Shown here: positions 1 through 8,054 of the stretch, one piece after another
How the letters are laid out: the number at the start of each line of letters is the position of its first letter
How positions within the stretch are numbered: position 1 is the stretch's first letter
Assembly: GCF_036924715.1 (NCBI RefSeq)
Contig: NZ_JAZHSB010000001.1
Span: 3,463,001 to 3,527,000, forward strand
Origin: Bradyrhizobium sp. AZCC 1721
GTDB taxonomy: Bacteria > Pseudomonadota > Alphaproteobacteria > Rhizobiales > Xanthobacteraceae
Direction of reading: 5' to 3'
Length of the DNA stretch: 64,000 nucleotides
Made by a program: the position numbers and the translations under genes
Notes under the pieces: model-generated
What the model saw: only the letters and a program-made list of their open reading frames with translations
What the model was told of the DNA's origin: nothing
Database searches by the model: none

Positions 1-939
1 AGCGCAGTGTTGATCGTCGTTCCGGTGTTCGCCTTGATTGCGGCGGGTTATGCGGCGGTCGCGCTGCGTTTCATCTCGCCGACGGCGCATAAGGGCATTG
101 CCGAGTTCGCCTTTAGCATCGCCATTCCGGCGCTGCTGTTCCGGATGGTGGTTGTCGCGGAATTCCCCGCCGTGAGCGCCTTCTCGGTGTGGGGCGCCTA
201 TTATGGGGCAACGGCGGTCACGTGGATCGCCGCGCTGCTGGCGTCATCCCTTCTTCGGCAATCCCGGGCGGATGGCGTGGTGCTCGCGATCGGCTCGATC
301 TACGGCAACATCGTGATGCTCGGCATTCCCCTGACGTTGTCGGCGCTGGGAAGTCAGGCCGTCGGCTCGATGGCCTTGATCCTGTCGGTCAACACGCCGC
401 TGCTCTGGCTCTGCGGCACGCTGCAGATGGCGTGGGCGGAACGAAAATCTTCCGAGACGGCGCCGCTGCTGGTGCTGCGGGCCGTGCGCGAAATCGCGCG
501 CAATCCGATCATGCTCGCGCTCGGCTTCGGCTTTCTCTGGCGCCTCACCGGCTTGGGGCTGAACCCTGTCGCGGACAAGACTCTGGAACTGCTGGCGCAG
601 GCGGGCTCGCCCACGGCCCTGATCGCGCTCGGCATCAATCTCTTCGGATTCAGGATCAAGGGCCAGGCGCTCGGCATGGCGGTGATGTGCGCGCTCAAGC
701 TCTTGGCGATGCCGGCCGTTGCGGCGGTCCTCGCGTTCCATGTTCTGGCGTTACCGCCGATTTCCGCGGCCGTGGTCGTTGTTTTCGCCGCGATGCCGAC
801 CGGCGCCAATGCCTACATCTTCTCGGCTCAGTACGGACGGCTCACCGAAGCCGTCTCGGGCGCCGTCGCGCTCGGCACGACGTTGGCGGCGGTGACGTTG
901 CCCGTTGTCGTGTTATTCGTGACGGCCGCCCCGCGCTAG
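1..939 (+). CDS. AEC family transporter (auxin efflux carrier type), 5' end probably outside the window
   Basis: Hydrophobic protein of about 312 visible residues with roughly ten membrane segments, resembling the AEC/PIN-type permease family, whose bacterial members move organic acids such as malate or malonate. The reading frame is open from base 1. A GTG at 7 could be a start, but the family normally has a few more residues before the first helix, so the true start is probably upstream of the window. The stop overlaps by 4 bases the stop of the convergent amidohydrolase gene. Its position at the end of a catabolic operon suggests uptake or export of a pathway acid; that is inference. Confidence 0.8.
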   Translation, partial: SAVLIVVPVFALIAAGYAAVALRFISPTAHKGIAEFAFSIAIPALLFRMVVVAEFPAVSAFSVWGAYYGATAVTWIAALLASSLLRQSRADGVVLAIGSIYGNIVMLGIPLTLSALGSQAVGSMALILSVNTPLLWLCGTLQMAWAERKSSETAPLLVLRAVREIARNPIMLALGFGFLWRLTGLGLNPVADKTLELLAQAGSPTALIALGINLFGFRIKGQALGMAVMCALKLLAMPAVAAVLAFHVLALPPISAAVVVVFAAMPTGANAYIFSAQYGRLTEAVSGAVALGTTLAAVTLPVVVLFVTAAPR

Positions 940-1811
940 TCCTCGTAGCCGAACAGCATGGCCGGGTTGGTGACCAGGATCCTCTTCAGTTCCGCTTCAT
1001 CGGCCACATAGCGGTAGAGAAGTTCGAGCAGGTCGGCATCGTTGGGCGGCTGCACCACCGAAACCGGGTGCGGCCAGTCGCTGGCCCAGACGCAACGGTC
1101 CGGCGCCGCCTCGATGTAGGCGCGCGCGATCGGAATGACGTCGTCCCAGGGCGGGCCCTTCTTCGAGGTCTTTTCGCCGAGCGACAGCATTACCCAGAAA
1201 TTGCCCTTGGACAGGAGCTCCAGCATCTTCTGCAGGTTCGGGTCGTCCTTGCCGCGCGTCGGGTCGGGCCTCGCCATGTGATCGATCAGTAGGGGGACGT
1301 CGAGATTTTCGTACTTCGCGACGCTGGAGACGATACCGTCCTTCTCCGGCTGGATTTTTGCATACCAGCCGAGTTCACGAATCTTCGCGATGGCGCGGGC
1401 AAAATCCTTGTCCGAGAGCACGGCGCCGAGTTCCTGGCGGAAGCTGAAGCGGGCGCCGCGGACACCGGCATCGTGCAGCTTGGCGAGATAGGCGTCATCG
1501 GCTTCGGCAAACACCAGCGCGTTGGCACAGCCGCGATAGTTCGGTCCCATCGCGGCGAGGCCATCGAGCACCACCGAATGATCGGCGCCATAGGTCGTGG
1601 TCTGCACGATGATGCCGCGCTCGATGCCGAGCGCCTTGTGGACGCGAAGCGCGGCCTCCCAGGTCGCAGTCGGCATCTGGTAGGCGGCACCCGGCCGCAC
1701 CGGATATTTTTCCAGCGGCCCCAGCACGTGAAACTGGCTGTCGACGCTCTTCGGCGGCGGCAGTTTTGAGGGACGGCGCGGGTTCGGATCGAACGGAAGA
1801 TAGGTCGGCAT
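936..1811 (-). CDS. Amidohydrolase (COG3618/LigI-like, putative lactone or dicarboxylate hydrolase)
   Basis: 291 residues of the amidohydrolase-2 superfamily, closest in style to 2-pyrone-4,6-dicarboxylate lactonase (LigI) and related TIM-barrel hydrolases. The N-terminal metal motif, usually HxH, reads DSQFHVLG (residues 24-31), so the first histidine is a glutamine. Further along, LLIDHMARP and WASDWPHP match the strand-6 and strand-8 motifs, with the Asp of ASDWPHP as the likely general base. It is the last gene of the leftward catabolic operon, 24 bases after the RidA gene. The substrate cannot be read from sequence. A function on a ring-cleavage intermediate fits the neighbours. Confidence 0.8.
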   Translation of the reverse strand: MPTYLPFDPNPRRPSKLPPPKSVDSQFHVLGPLEKYPVRPGAAYQMPTATWEAALRVHKALGIERGIIVQTTTYGADHSVVLDGLAAMGPNYRGCANALVFAEADDAYLAKLHDAGVRGARFSFRQELGAVLSDKDFARAIAKIRELGWYAKIQPEKDGIVSSVAKYENLDVPLLIDHMARPDPTRGKDDPNLQKMLELLSKGNFWVMLSLGEKTSKKGPPWDDVIPIARAYIEAAPDRCVWASDWPHPVSVVQPPNDADLLELLYRYVADEAELKRILVTNPAMLFGYED

Positions 1812-1835
1812 CTCGGGTTCCTTGTCTGATCGCGG

Positions 1836-2222
1836 TCAGCCGATTACGGCGGTGAAATCGCATTGCACGAGCGCGCCATTCTCCATGTCCATCTGCAGCG
1901 CATGGCGGGCAGGGCGGGAATGCTCGTCGGGAAACATCTTCAGCCATTCGGTATTGACCGGCGCGCGCTGCTTTCGATCTTGCAGCCATACCGTCATCTT
2001 GATGATGTCATCGGTCGTACCGCCGCCGGCTTCGACGATTGTCTTCATATGCGCGAACATGTTGGCGCACTGGTCCTCGATGCGCTCGGGCATTGCGCCG
2101 GTCGCGGGATCACGGCCGAGAATGACGCCGGACATCAGGAGATGGCCGATACGGCAGGCGTTCGGAATGGGATTGGCGTGCTTGAATTCGCCGATGTGAA
2201 TGCTCTTGCGCCTTGTCATCAC
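1836..2222 (-). CDS. RidA/YjgF family protein (possible enamine/imine deaminase)
   Basis: About 128 residues with the RidA fold signature: N-terminal strand, then FAHMKTIVEAGGGTTDDIIKM in the helix-turn region and a conserved Arg (SRPARHALQ). The usual C-terminal V-E-I-E strand reads VQCDF, so the catalytic-type Glu is an Asp. RidA proteins hydrolyse reactive 2-aminoacrylate-type enamines, and the family includes 2-aminomuconate deaminases of ring-cleavage pathways. The start is either GTG at 2222 or the adjacent ATG at 2219; both follow a strong GGAGGGAG ribosome site. The gene lies between the hydratase and the amidohydrolase, so a pathway-specific deaminase is plausible but unproven. Confidence 0.82.
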   Translation of the reverse strand: MMTRRKSIHIGEFKHANPIPNACRIGHLLMSGVILGRDPATGAMPERIEDQCANMFAHMKTIVEAGGGTTDDIIKMTVWLQDRKQRAPVNTEWLKMFPDEHSRPARHALQMDMENGALVQCDFTAVIG

Positions 2223-2248
2223 TGCTCTCCCTCCGGGATGCTTCTCGT

Positions 2249-3052
2249 TCAGACGAACTGGCAGGACACCGATCCGAACCGGCCGTAATCGGCATGAAAT
2301 GTATCGCCCCTGATGATCTCGACCGGGCGCGTAAACGATCCCGCCAGCACCACTTCGCCGGCCTCGAGATACTCGCCTTGGGCAGCCAGCCGATCGGCAA
2401 GCCAGGCCACGCCGTTGGCAGGGTGATTAAGCACGCCGGCGGCGATGCCGGTCTCCTCGATCTGGCCGTTGCGAAACAGCAGCGCGCCGATCCAGCGCAG
2501 GTCGGCGTCGAGCGGACGAATGGGCCGGCCGCCGACGACCAGCGCCGCATTCGCGGCATTGTCGGAGATCGTATCCATCACCTTGCGCGGCGCCTTCGTC
2601 TCGGGATCGACGCGATGCATCCGGGTTTCCAGGATTTCGAGCGCCGGCGTGACGTAATCGGTGGCGTTGAGCACGTCGAACAGGCTGCAATCCGGGCCCT
2701 TCAGCGGCGTCTTCAGCACGAAGGCCAGTTCGACCTCGATGCGGGGCGCACGGAAACGGTCGAACGGGATCGGCGATGCATCGGGGTAGAACATGTCGGC
2801 GAACAGCACGCCGTAATCCGGCTCGGAAATGCCGACGGCGTTCTGCATCGCTTTCGACGTCAGGCCGATCTTGTGGCCCCTGACAATGCGGCCGCGGGAG
2901 AGCTGCAACCTGGTCCAGGCGCGCTGAACGGCGTAGGCGTCCTCGATCGTAAGCTCAGGAAATTCGCGCGTGAACGCCGGGATCAACGACTTGCTGCGTT
3001 CGGCGTCATCGAGGCGCTGCGCCAGCCGTTCGACGGTTTGTTGATCGAGCAT
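2249..3052 (-). CDS. hpaH: 2-oxo-hept-4-ene-1,7-dioate hydratase family protein (HpaH-like)
   Basis: 267 residues, the usual length of HpaH/MhpD-type hydratases. These add water to 2-hydroxy-dienoate products of meta ring cleavage. Visible family motifs are [12 protein letters not shown], the metal-binding [10 protein letters not shown] and [13 protein letters not shown] near the C-terminus. The start ATG has a GGAG site 9 bases upstream. The next gene upstream ends 3 bases before it. HpaH itself acts in homoprotocatechuate degradation, but the same family also takes the products of catechol and aminophenol cleavage. No ring-cleavage dioxygenase lies in this operon, so the true substrate is open. 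Confidence 0.82.
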   Translation of the reverse strand: MLDQQTVERLAQRLDDAERSKSLIPAFTREFPELTIEDAYAVQRAWTRLQLSRGRIVRGHKIGLTSKAMQNAVGISEPDYGVLFADMFYPDASPIPFDRFRAPRIEVELAFVLKTPLKGPDCSLFDVLNATDYVTPALEILETRMHRVDPETKAPRKVMDTISDNAANAALVVGGRPIRPLDADLRWIGALLFRNGQIEETGIAAGVLNHPANGVAWLADRLAAQGEYLEAGEVVLAGSFTRPVEIIRGDTFHADYGRFGSVSCQFV

Positions 3053-3055
3053 CTT

Positions 3056-3910
3056 CTATTGCTCCGCCGCCACGGTGTTGCGAAGGATGCCGATCTTTCC
3101 GGACTCCACCTCGACGACGTCGCCGACCTTAAGCCAGCGCGGCGGCGTGAATCGGGCGCCGGCCCCGGTGGGGGTACCGGTGGCGATCATGTCGCCGGGT
3201 CTTAAGGTGGCAAAGGTGGAGAGGTAGGCGATCAGGTAATCGAACGGGAACATCAGCCGCTCGGTGGAGTCGCTCTGGCGCACCTCGCCGTTGACACGGG
3301 TGATGATGTCATGCGGGCCACGCGGATCGCATTCGTCCGACGTGACGATCCACGGCCCGATGCTGCCCGAGCGGTCAAAGTTCTTGCCCTGGGTGACGTT
3401 GAACTTGCCGTGGTGCAGCCAGTCGCGAACGCTGCCCTCGTTGCACAGCGTCATGCCGAAGATGTGCTCCCACGCGCGCTCGCGGGGAATGTGCCGGCCT
3501 TCCTTGCCGATGACGATTACCAGCTCGCCTTCATAGTCGAGCTGTTCGGAGACCTTCGGCTTCTCGATCGACTGGCCGGAGCCGACGACGGAGGAGGGGT
3601 TGCGCACGAACAGGCTCGGATATTTCGGCAGGTCCGAGTTGTCCTTGTACTCGGCGTTGCGATCCCTGTAGTTGACGCCGATGCACCAGAGCTTTTCCGG
3701 AGCCGGGATGGGCGGCAGCAGCACGAGGTCATCGAGCGCATGGTCCGGCTTCTGCCCGGCAATTGCCTGGCGCGCGATGTCCAGTCCGCCTCCGGCAATC
3801 AGCGCCCGCAGGTCGGCAAACTTCGTCCGTTCGGTCAGGTCGACGACCCCGCCTGGGATGCGCGCGCCGAAGCGCGGCTTGCCGTTTGCAAGATAGCTCA
3901 GAAGATGCAT
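3056..3910 (-). CDS. Fumarylacetoacetate hydrolase family protein
   Basis: 284 residues. A short N-terminal domain is followed by the FAH catalytic domain from about residue 70: CIGVNYRDR, the metal-binding acidic motif DYEGELVIVIGKEGR and PGDMIATGTPTGAG. The family includes acylpyruvate hydrolases, HpaG-type isomerase/decarboxylases and ureidoglycolate lyases. Placed directly ahead of an HpaH-like hydratase, it most likely decarboxylates, isomerises or hydrolyses a 2-oxo acid made by ring cleavage. Which reaction cannot be decided from the sequence. Confidence 0.85.
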   Translation of the reverse strand: MHLLSYLANGKPRFGARIPGGVVDLTERTKFADLRALIAGGGLDIARQAIAGQKPDHALDDLVLLPPIPAPEKLWCIGVNYRDRNAEYKDNSDLPKYPSLFVRNPSSVVGSGQSIEKPKVSEQLDYEGELVIVIGKEGRHIPRERAWEHIFGMTLCNEGSVRDWLHHGKFNVTQGKNFDRSGSIGPWIVTSDECDPRGPHDIITRVNGEVRQSDSTERLMFPFDYLIAYLSTFATLRPGDMIATGTPTGAGARFTPPRWLKVGDVVEVESGKIGILRNTVAAEQ

Positions 3911-3956
3911 GCGATCGGTCTCCGGATCAGCGCGGCGCGCGATGGCGCGGCATGCT

Positions 3957-4574
3957 TCAGGATTCAGTTTTCGACGTCTGGAATACGGGTTTTAAGGTGA
4001 CGATCTCGCCGAGCTTGGCGTAACGCGGGCCGGCGATGCGGGCGATCGGGTCGAGCGCTTCGGTTTCGATCTTGCCGTTGTTCAAAAGGCCATCCCTGAT
4101 GTGGAAGACCAGTACTTCGCCGACGATCAGCCGGCTACGGGTCTCGCCGAATTCGAGGCACTGCCGGAAGCGGCATTCCATCGCAATCGGTGCGGCCGCG
4201 AGACGAGGCACCTTGATGCGCTCTCCCGGCAGTGTCGAAAGCCGCAACTCCTCGACCTCGCTGACGTCGGGCGGATGTTCGGTGGAGCTCTCGTGCACTG
4301 CCGTCATCAGGCTGGAGTCCGCGATGTGAACGACATATTCCTCGTTGTTGAGGATGTTCTGCGCGGTGTCCTTGTAGATTCCACCCTTGCGGCCGACGCT
4401 GATGGCCAGCATCGGTGGCTTCGGGGCGACGAACGTAAAGGCAGAGAATGGCGCGAGGTTGAGCACCCCGCCGCTCGACAGGCTGGTCACCCAGGCGATC
4501 GGGCGGGGCACCACGACGCCGGTGATCAGCCGGTAGGCCGTTTCAGCGTCGAGATATGCAGGATCGATCCGCAT
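3957..4574 (-). CDS. Flavin reductase-like domain protein
   Basis: 205 residues from the ATG at 4574. A TTG at 4589 that overlaps the preceding stop would add five residues. The N-terminal half carries the FMN-binding split-barrel motif VVVPRPIAWVTS followed by NLAPFSAFTFVAPKPPM, typical of the flavin reductase-like family (DUF447/HpaC-related). Such proteins supply reduced flavin to two-component monooxygenases or act as stand-alone flavoproteins. No partner monooxygenase is present in the window. It lies 46 bases upstream of the FAH-family gene in the same operon. Confidence 0.8.
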   Translation of the reverse strand: MRIDPAYLDAETAYRLITGVVVPRPIAWVTSLSSGGVLNLAPFSAFTFVAPKPPMLAISVGRKGGIYKDTAQNILNNEEYVVHIADSSLMTAVHESSTEHPPDVSEVEELRLSTLPGERIKVPRLAAAPIAMECRFRQCLEFGETRSRLIVGEVLVFHIRDGLLNNGKIETEALDPIARIAGPRYAKLGEIVTLKPVFQTSKTES

Positions 4575-4585
4575 CGGGATACGCT

Positions 4586-5563
4586 TCAATCAGCCTTGAT
4601 GTTCGCCTTGCGGACGACGGGAATCCACTTCGCGTCCTCGCGTTCGAGGTAGCTCGTGAACTCTGCCGGCGTCATCGATACGGCCTCGGCGCCGAGCGCG
4701 TTGAACTTCTCGACGACGGCGGGATCTTTCAGGATCTCCGCGAGGGTATCGTGGAGCTTGGTCACGATTTCGGGCGGCGTGCGTGCGGGCGCGAACAGGC
4801 CGGTAAAGGTCTGGCCGTCAAATTCCTTGTGGCCGAGTTCGGTGAAGGTCGGGACATCCGGCAGCCAGGAGGCGCGGCGGCTGCCGGTGACGGCGAGTGC
4901 ACGCAGCATGCCGCTCTTGATCGAAGGCAATCCGACCGAGATCTGGTCCAGGGCAAACTGCACCTGTCCGCCGATCAGGTCGTTGAGAGCGGGCGCGTTG
5001 CCGCGGTAGTGCACCGTCAGCCATTGCAGGCCCAGCGTCGACTGCATGAGCTCGCTGAGCAGATGGTTGGTGGTGCCTTGGCCGGGCGAGGCCATCGTCA
5101 GCTTGCCCGGATCGCGGCGCGCGAGCTCGATGAATTCCTTCAAGTCCTTGGCCTGAACCGACGGATGCACTTCGAGCACCAGCGGCGTCATCGTGATCGA
5201 GGTGATGGGAACGAAGTCCCGCTTCCAGTTGTAGGCCTCGCGCTTGGCGATCTCGGGTGCGAACAGCACGGGACCATTGGCGCCGACGAACAAGGCGTAG
5301 CCGTCGGCCGGCATTTTCGCGAACGCCTCGCCGGCGATCAGTCCGCCGGCGCCAGCCTTGTTTTCCACGATGAACGGCTGGCCCAGCTTCGCCTGCAGCC
5401 TGTCGGCGATGACGCGCGCGGCGCTATCGACATTGCCGCCTGCCGGGTAAGGGACGATCAGCTTAACCTGACGCGCCGGCCATTGCTGGGCGTTTGCCGG
5501 TGTGTTCAACGTTGCCGTAAATAGCGTCGATAGAGCGACGCCTGCGATCGCGAAAAATTTCAT
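4586..5563 (-). CDS. Bug family (TctC-like) periplasmic solute-binding protein
   Basis: 325 residues with a clear Sec signal peptide (residues 1-24, ending ANA-QQ) and the tripartite tricarboxylate receptor signature: KLIVPYPAGGNVD, VENKAGAGG and DGYALFVGANG. Bug proteins bind carboxylates and aromatic acids in the periplasm. The start at 5563 is chosen because the signal peptide begins there and GGGAGAA lies just upstream; a longer frame upstream has no signal-peptide logic. No TctA/TctB membrane subunits are nearby, as is common for orphan Bug genes. It is the first gene of the leftward operon and faces the IclR regulator across a palindrome. Confidence 0.9.
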   Translation of the reverse strand: MKFFAIAGVALSTLFTATLNTPANAQQWPARQVKLIVPYPAGGNVDSAARVIADRLQAKLGQPFIVENKAGAGGLIAGEAFAKMPADGYALFVGANGPVLFAPEIAKREAYNWKRDFVPITSITMTPLVLEVHPSVQAKDLKEFIELARRDPGKLTMASPGQGTTNHLLSELMQSTLGLQWLTVHYRGNAPALNDLIGGQVQFALDQISVGLPSIKSGMLRALAVTGSRRASWLPDVPTFTELGHKEFDGQTFTGLFAPARTPPEIVTKLHDTLAEILKDPAVVEKFNALGAEAVSMTPAEFTSYLEREDAKWIPVVRKANIKAD

Positions 5564-5704
5564 CGCATTCTCCCGAAAAGCGGCACATCTGCCGCTACAT
5601 TCTTGTTTTGCGCGAGCCCCGTCCCGAACGGCATGCGCATGTATTGTTCCGCGCCACCGATCTTGCGCGCAGCCCTTCCGCTGTCGACCAAATTGTGGTG
5701 TTTT

Positions 5705-5721
5705 TGTCCACATTGTGGACA
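5705..5721. promoter_or_regulatory. Perfect 17-bp palindrome, candidate IclR operator
   Basis: TGTCCACA-T-TGTGGACA is a perfect inverted repeat with 8-base arms and one central base. It lies 14 bases before the IclR-family start codon and about 140 bases upstream of the divergent Bug gene. A second ATTGTGG lies at 5692-5698. Position and symmetry fit an autoregulatory operator that also controls the leftward operon; this is inference. Confidence 0.55.
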
Positions 5722-5735
5722 GCGGGTGGGGCGTA

Positions 5736-6524
5736 ATGACGAATGGTCGGTTAAAGACAGGAGGGCCGCGGCAGGGTGGTCAGGCGATCCGCCGCGCGTT
5801 GGCGGTGCTGCGGACGCTCGCGGTTGGTGGGGAACGAGGCGTACCGCTGGCTGAAGTCGTGCAGGCGACCTGGCTCGCTCGCCCGACGGTACATCGCATC
5901 GTGCATGTGCTGATCGAGGAGGGGATTGTCGAACGCAGCGAGCGGACGGGAAATTATGTCGTCGGCCGCCAGGTGCCTGAACTGGCGCTGGCGCGTCCAT
6001 CGCGTTCGCCCCTGATGGTTGCAGCCGAGCCGCATCTGGCGGCAGCGTCGGCGCAACTCGGCGATACCTTGTTTCTCACGGTGCGCACCGGCCTCGATAC
6101 GCTGTGCGTGGCGCGCCGCATCGGTAGCTATCCGATCCAGGTGTTGTCGATCGAGGTCGGCGTGCGGCGTCCCTTGGGCGTCAGCAGCGCTGGCGTGGCG
6201 ATCCTGGCCGCCATGCCGTCGGCCGAGGCGCGCAAGATCGTGCTCGCCAACGAAACGCGGTTTGGCGCTTACCGGACCGATACGGCCACCGTGCTCGGAC
6301 AGATCCAGCTCGCGCGGCGCCGAGGCTACAATCTGCGTGATGTCGGCCTCGTGCAGGGAACGAAGTCGCTTTCGGCCTGGATCCGGACTCCTGACGGTCA
6401 GCCCGCCGCCGCGATTACGCTCTCCGCCATGCGGAACAGATTGGGCCCACGCCGCGCGATCGAGGTGGCGGACGTTCTTGTCTCGGCTGCGCGGGCGATC
6501 GAAGCGGCGACGGCGAGGGACTAG
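5736..6524 (+). CDS. IclR family transcriptional regulator
   Basis: 262 residues from the ATG at 5736. An in-frame extension back to 5502 crosses the palindrome and looks non-coding. The N-terminal winged helix-turn-helix (about residues 10-75) contains AIRRALAVLRTLA and RPTVHRIVHVLIEEGIVER. The C-terminal effector domain carries RRPLGVSSAGVAILA, typical of IclR ligand-binding domains. IclR proteins respond to aromatic or organic-acid effectors. The divergent arrangement with the catabolic operon makes that operon the likely target. It converges with the following kinase gene, with one base between the stops. Confidence 0.9.
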   Translation: MTNGRLKTGGPRQGGQAIRRALAVLRTLAVGGERGVPLAEVVQATWLARPTVHRIVHVLIEEGIVERSERTGNYVVGRQVPELALARPSRSPLMVAAEPHLAAASAQLGDTLFLTVRTGLDTLCVARRIGSYPIQVLSIEVGVRRPLGVSSAGVAILAAMPSAEARKIVLANETRFGAYRTDTATVLGQIQLARRRGYNLRDVGLVQGTKSLSAWIRTPDGQPAAAITLSAMRNRLGPRRAIEVADVLVSAARAIEAATARD

Positions 6525-6525
6525 C

Positions 6526-7617
6526 CTAACTCGCCGCGGCGTTGGTCGACTTCGGCGTCGCTGCTGGGATGCGGCGGAAACGCAGTACGATCCTGGTGCC
6601 GTGGTGGTTGGGATCGCGCTCGGCACTGGCATCCAGTTTGGCGGCCATGGCGCTCACGATGCGTTGTCCCATGCCGGTGGAGCGCGGGTCCGACTTGGCG
6701 TTGAGGCCGACGCCGTCGTCCGCGATCGAGACCACGAGGTCTTCGCCCTCGGGCTTGAGCTCGACGTGAATGGGACCGGCGCCGTCGGGATAGGCGTATT
6801 TGACGGCGTTCATCACCAGTTCGTTGACGATGATGCCGATCGCCACCGCGCGGTCCGGGTCGATCTCGATCGGTTCGGCCTTGAGCGTCAGCCGCGACAT
6901 CCTGTTGCCCTCGGCCGAACGGCGGAGATCTTCCAGCAGAGCTTCGAGATACTGGTTCAAGAGCACGCTCTTGAGATCGTGCGAGGTGTAGAGACGGCGG
7001 TGGACCTGGGCGACCGCCGCGACGCGGCCCATCGCATTGGTCAGTGCCGCCTTGACGTCGTCCTGGGTCGCCGAATTGGCCTGCAAGTGCAGCAGCGAGG
7101 CGATGATCTGCAGGGAGTTGCCGACGCGGTGGTTGACTTCGCGCAGCAGCACTTCACGTTCGGCGGCGAGCGCCGCATAGCGGTCGCGCGAGGCGTGAAC
7201 CTCGGCTTCGGCTTCGTCGCGGGCCCGTTGAAGCTCGGCCTGCCTGAGCGCGCCGGAAATCGCGACCTGAAGCAGCGGAATGAAATCGCCCCGCGTGTCC
7301 TTGACGAGATAGTCGGCAGCGCCGGCCTTCAGCGCCGTGACGGCGATCGCCGAATCCTGCGCGGCCGTGACAAACACCACCGGCGGGGCGTCCGGTATCG
7401 CCATGATGCGTTCGAGCGTTTCGAGGCCGTCGAGACCCGGCATGTACTGGTCGAGCGCAATCACGTCGATACCGCCTTGCGCCAGCCGCGCCAGGCCTTC
7501 TTCGCCGCCCGCCGCGTGCACGACCTTGAAGCCTGCCCGCGTCAGGCCGCGGTCGACCAGCCGGGCGAGGCCGGCGTCGTCGTCGATATAGAGCAGCGTC
7601 GGCGTCGCGGGTTTCAT
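6526..7617 (-). CDS. Hybrid receiver-HisKA_2 sensor histidine kinase
   Basis: 363 residues. The N-terminal receiver domain has the acidic pocket IDDD (residues 11-14) and phospho-acceptor Asp56 (IALDQYMPG). A short coiled linker follows, then a HisKA_2-type dimerisation domain with REVNHRVGNSLQ, the phospho-His being in VNHR. The HATPase_c domain shows NELVMNAVKYA and DDGVGL. An N-terminal receiver ahead of a HisKA_2 kinase suggests a phosphorelay intermediate. The start ATG at 7617 overlaps the stop of the preceding response regulator (ATGA), so translation is probably coupled. HisKA_2/HWE kinases often feed the alphaproteobacterial general stress response. Confidence 0.88.
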   Translation of the reverse strand: MKPATPTLLYIDDDAGLARLVDRGLTRAGFKVVHAAGGEEGLARLAQGGIDVIALDQYMPGLDGLETLERIMAIPDAPPVVFVTAAQDSAIAVTALKAGAADYLVKDTRGDFIPLLQVAISGALRQAELQRARDEAEAEVHASRDRYAALAAEREVLLREVNHRVGNSLQIIASLLHLQANSATQDDVKAALTNAMGRVAAVAQVHRRLYTSHDLKSVLLNQYLEALLEDLRRSAEGNRMSRLTLKAEPIEIDPDRAVAIGIIVNELVMNAVKYAYPDGAGPIHVELKPEGEDLVVSIADDGVGLNAKSDPRSTGMGQRIVSAMAAKLDASAERDPNHHGTRIVLRFRRIPAATPKSTNAAAS

Positions 7618-8054
7618 ACGGCGGCCGGAGGGACCTGAATGACGGAGAAGAACAGACCGAGTTGGCGAATGGCGTTGGCGAAGCTTTCGTAGTTCACGGG
7701 CTTGGTGATGTAGACGTTGCAACCGAGTTCGTAGCAGCGCTTGATCTCGTAGGAGTCGTCGGTCGTGGTCAGTACCACGACCGGCGTGGTCTTGAGATAC
7801 TGGTTTTCTTTCACCCGCTTCAGAATGTCGATACCGGACGTATCGGGCAAGTTGAGATCGAGCAAGATCAGGAGCGCGCCGCCCTTGTGGTCGAGGCCCG
7901 TCCCGTCCTTGCCGAACAGGTAGTTCAGCGCTTCTGTACCGCTGGTGAACGGTACTATCTCATTGTTTACGCCGGATCGGCGTATATTCCGTTCGATCAG
8001 GCGAGCGTGGCCCTCGTCGTCCTCGATCATGATGATGGTGACTGGATTACTCAT
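7614..8054 (-). CDS. Single-domain response regulator (Rcp1/CheY type)
   Basis: 146 residues forming only a receiver domain: acidic pocket EDD (11-13), phospho-acceptor Asp66 in LILLDLNLPD, switch threonines in VVLTTTDD and the conserved Lys in YITKPV. No output domain is present, so it probably relays phosphate between kinases or acts through protein contacts. It is coupled on both sides by ATGA overlaps, downstream of the CHASE3 kinase and upstream of the receiver-kinase. The long loop before Asp66 (FGKDGTG) is typical of Rcp1-like regulators. Confidence 0.9.
   Translation of the reverse strand: MSNPVTIIMIEDDEGHARLIERNIRRSGVNNEIVPFTSGTEALNYLFGKDGTGLDHKGGALLILLDLNLPDTSGIDILKRVKENQYLKTTPVVVLTTTDDSYEIKRCYELGCNVYITKPVNYESFANAIRQLGLFFSVIQVPPAAV

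Noticed and set aside
5627..5650. GGAAC-N15-CGTT on the minus strand upstream of the Bug gene
   Set aside because: The spacer is 15 bases, outside the 16-17 of the EcfG consensus.
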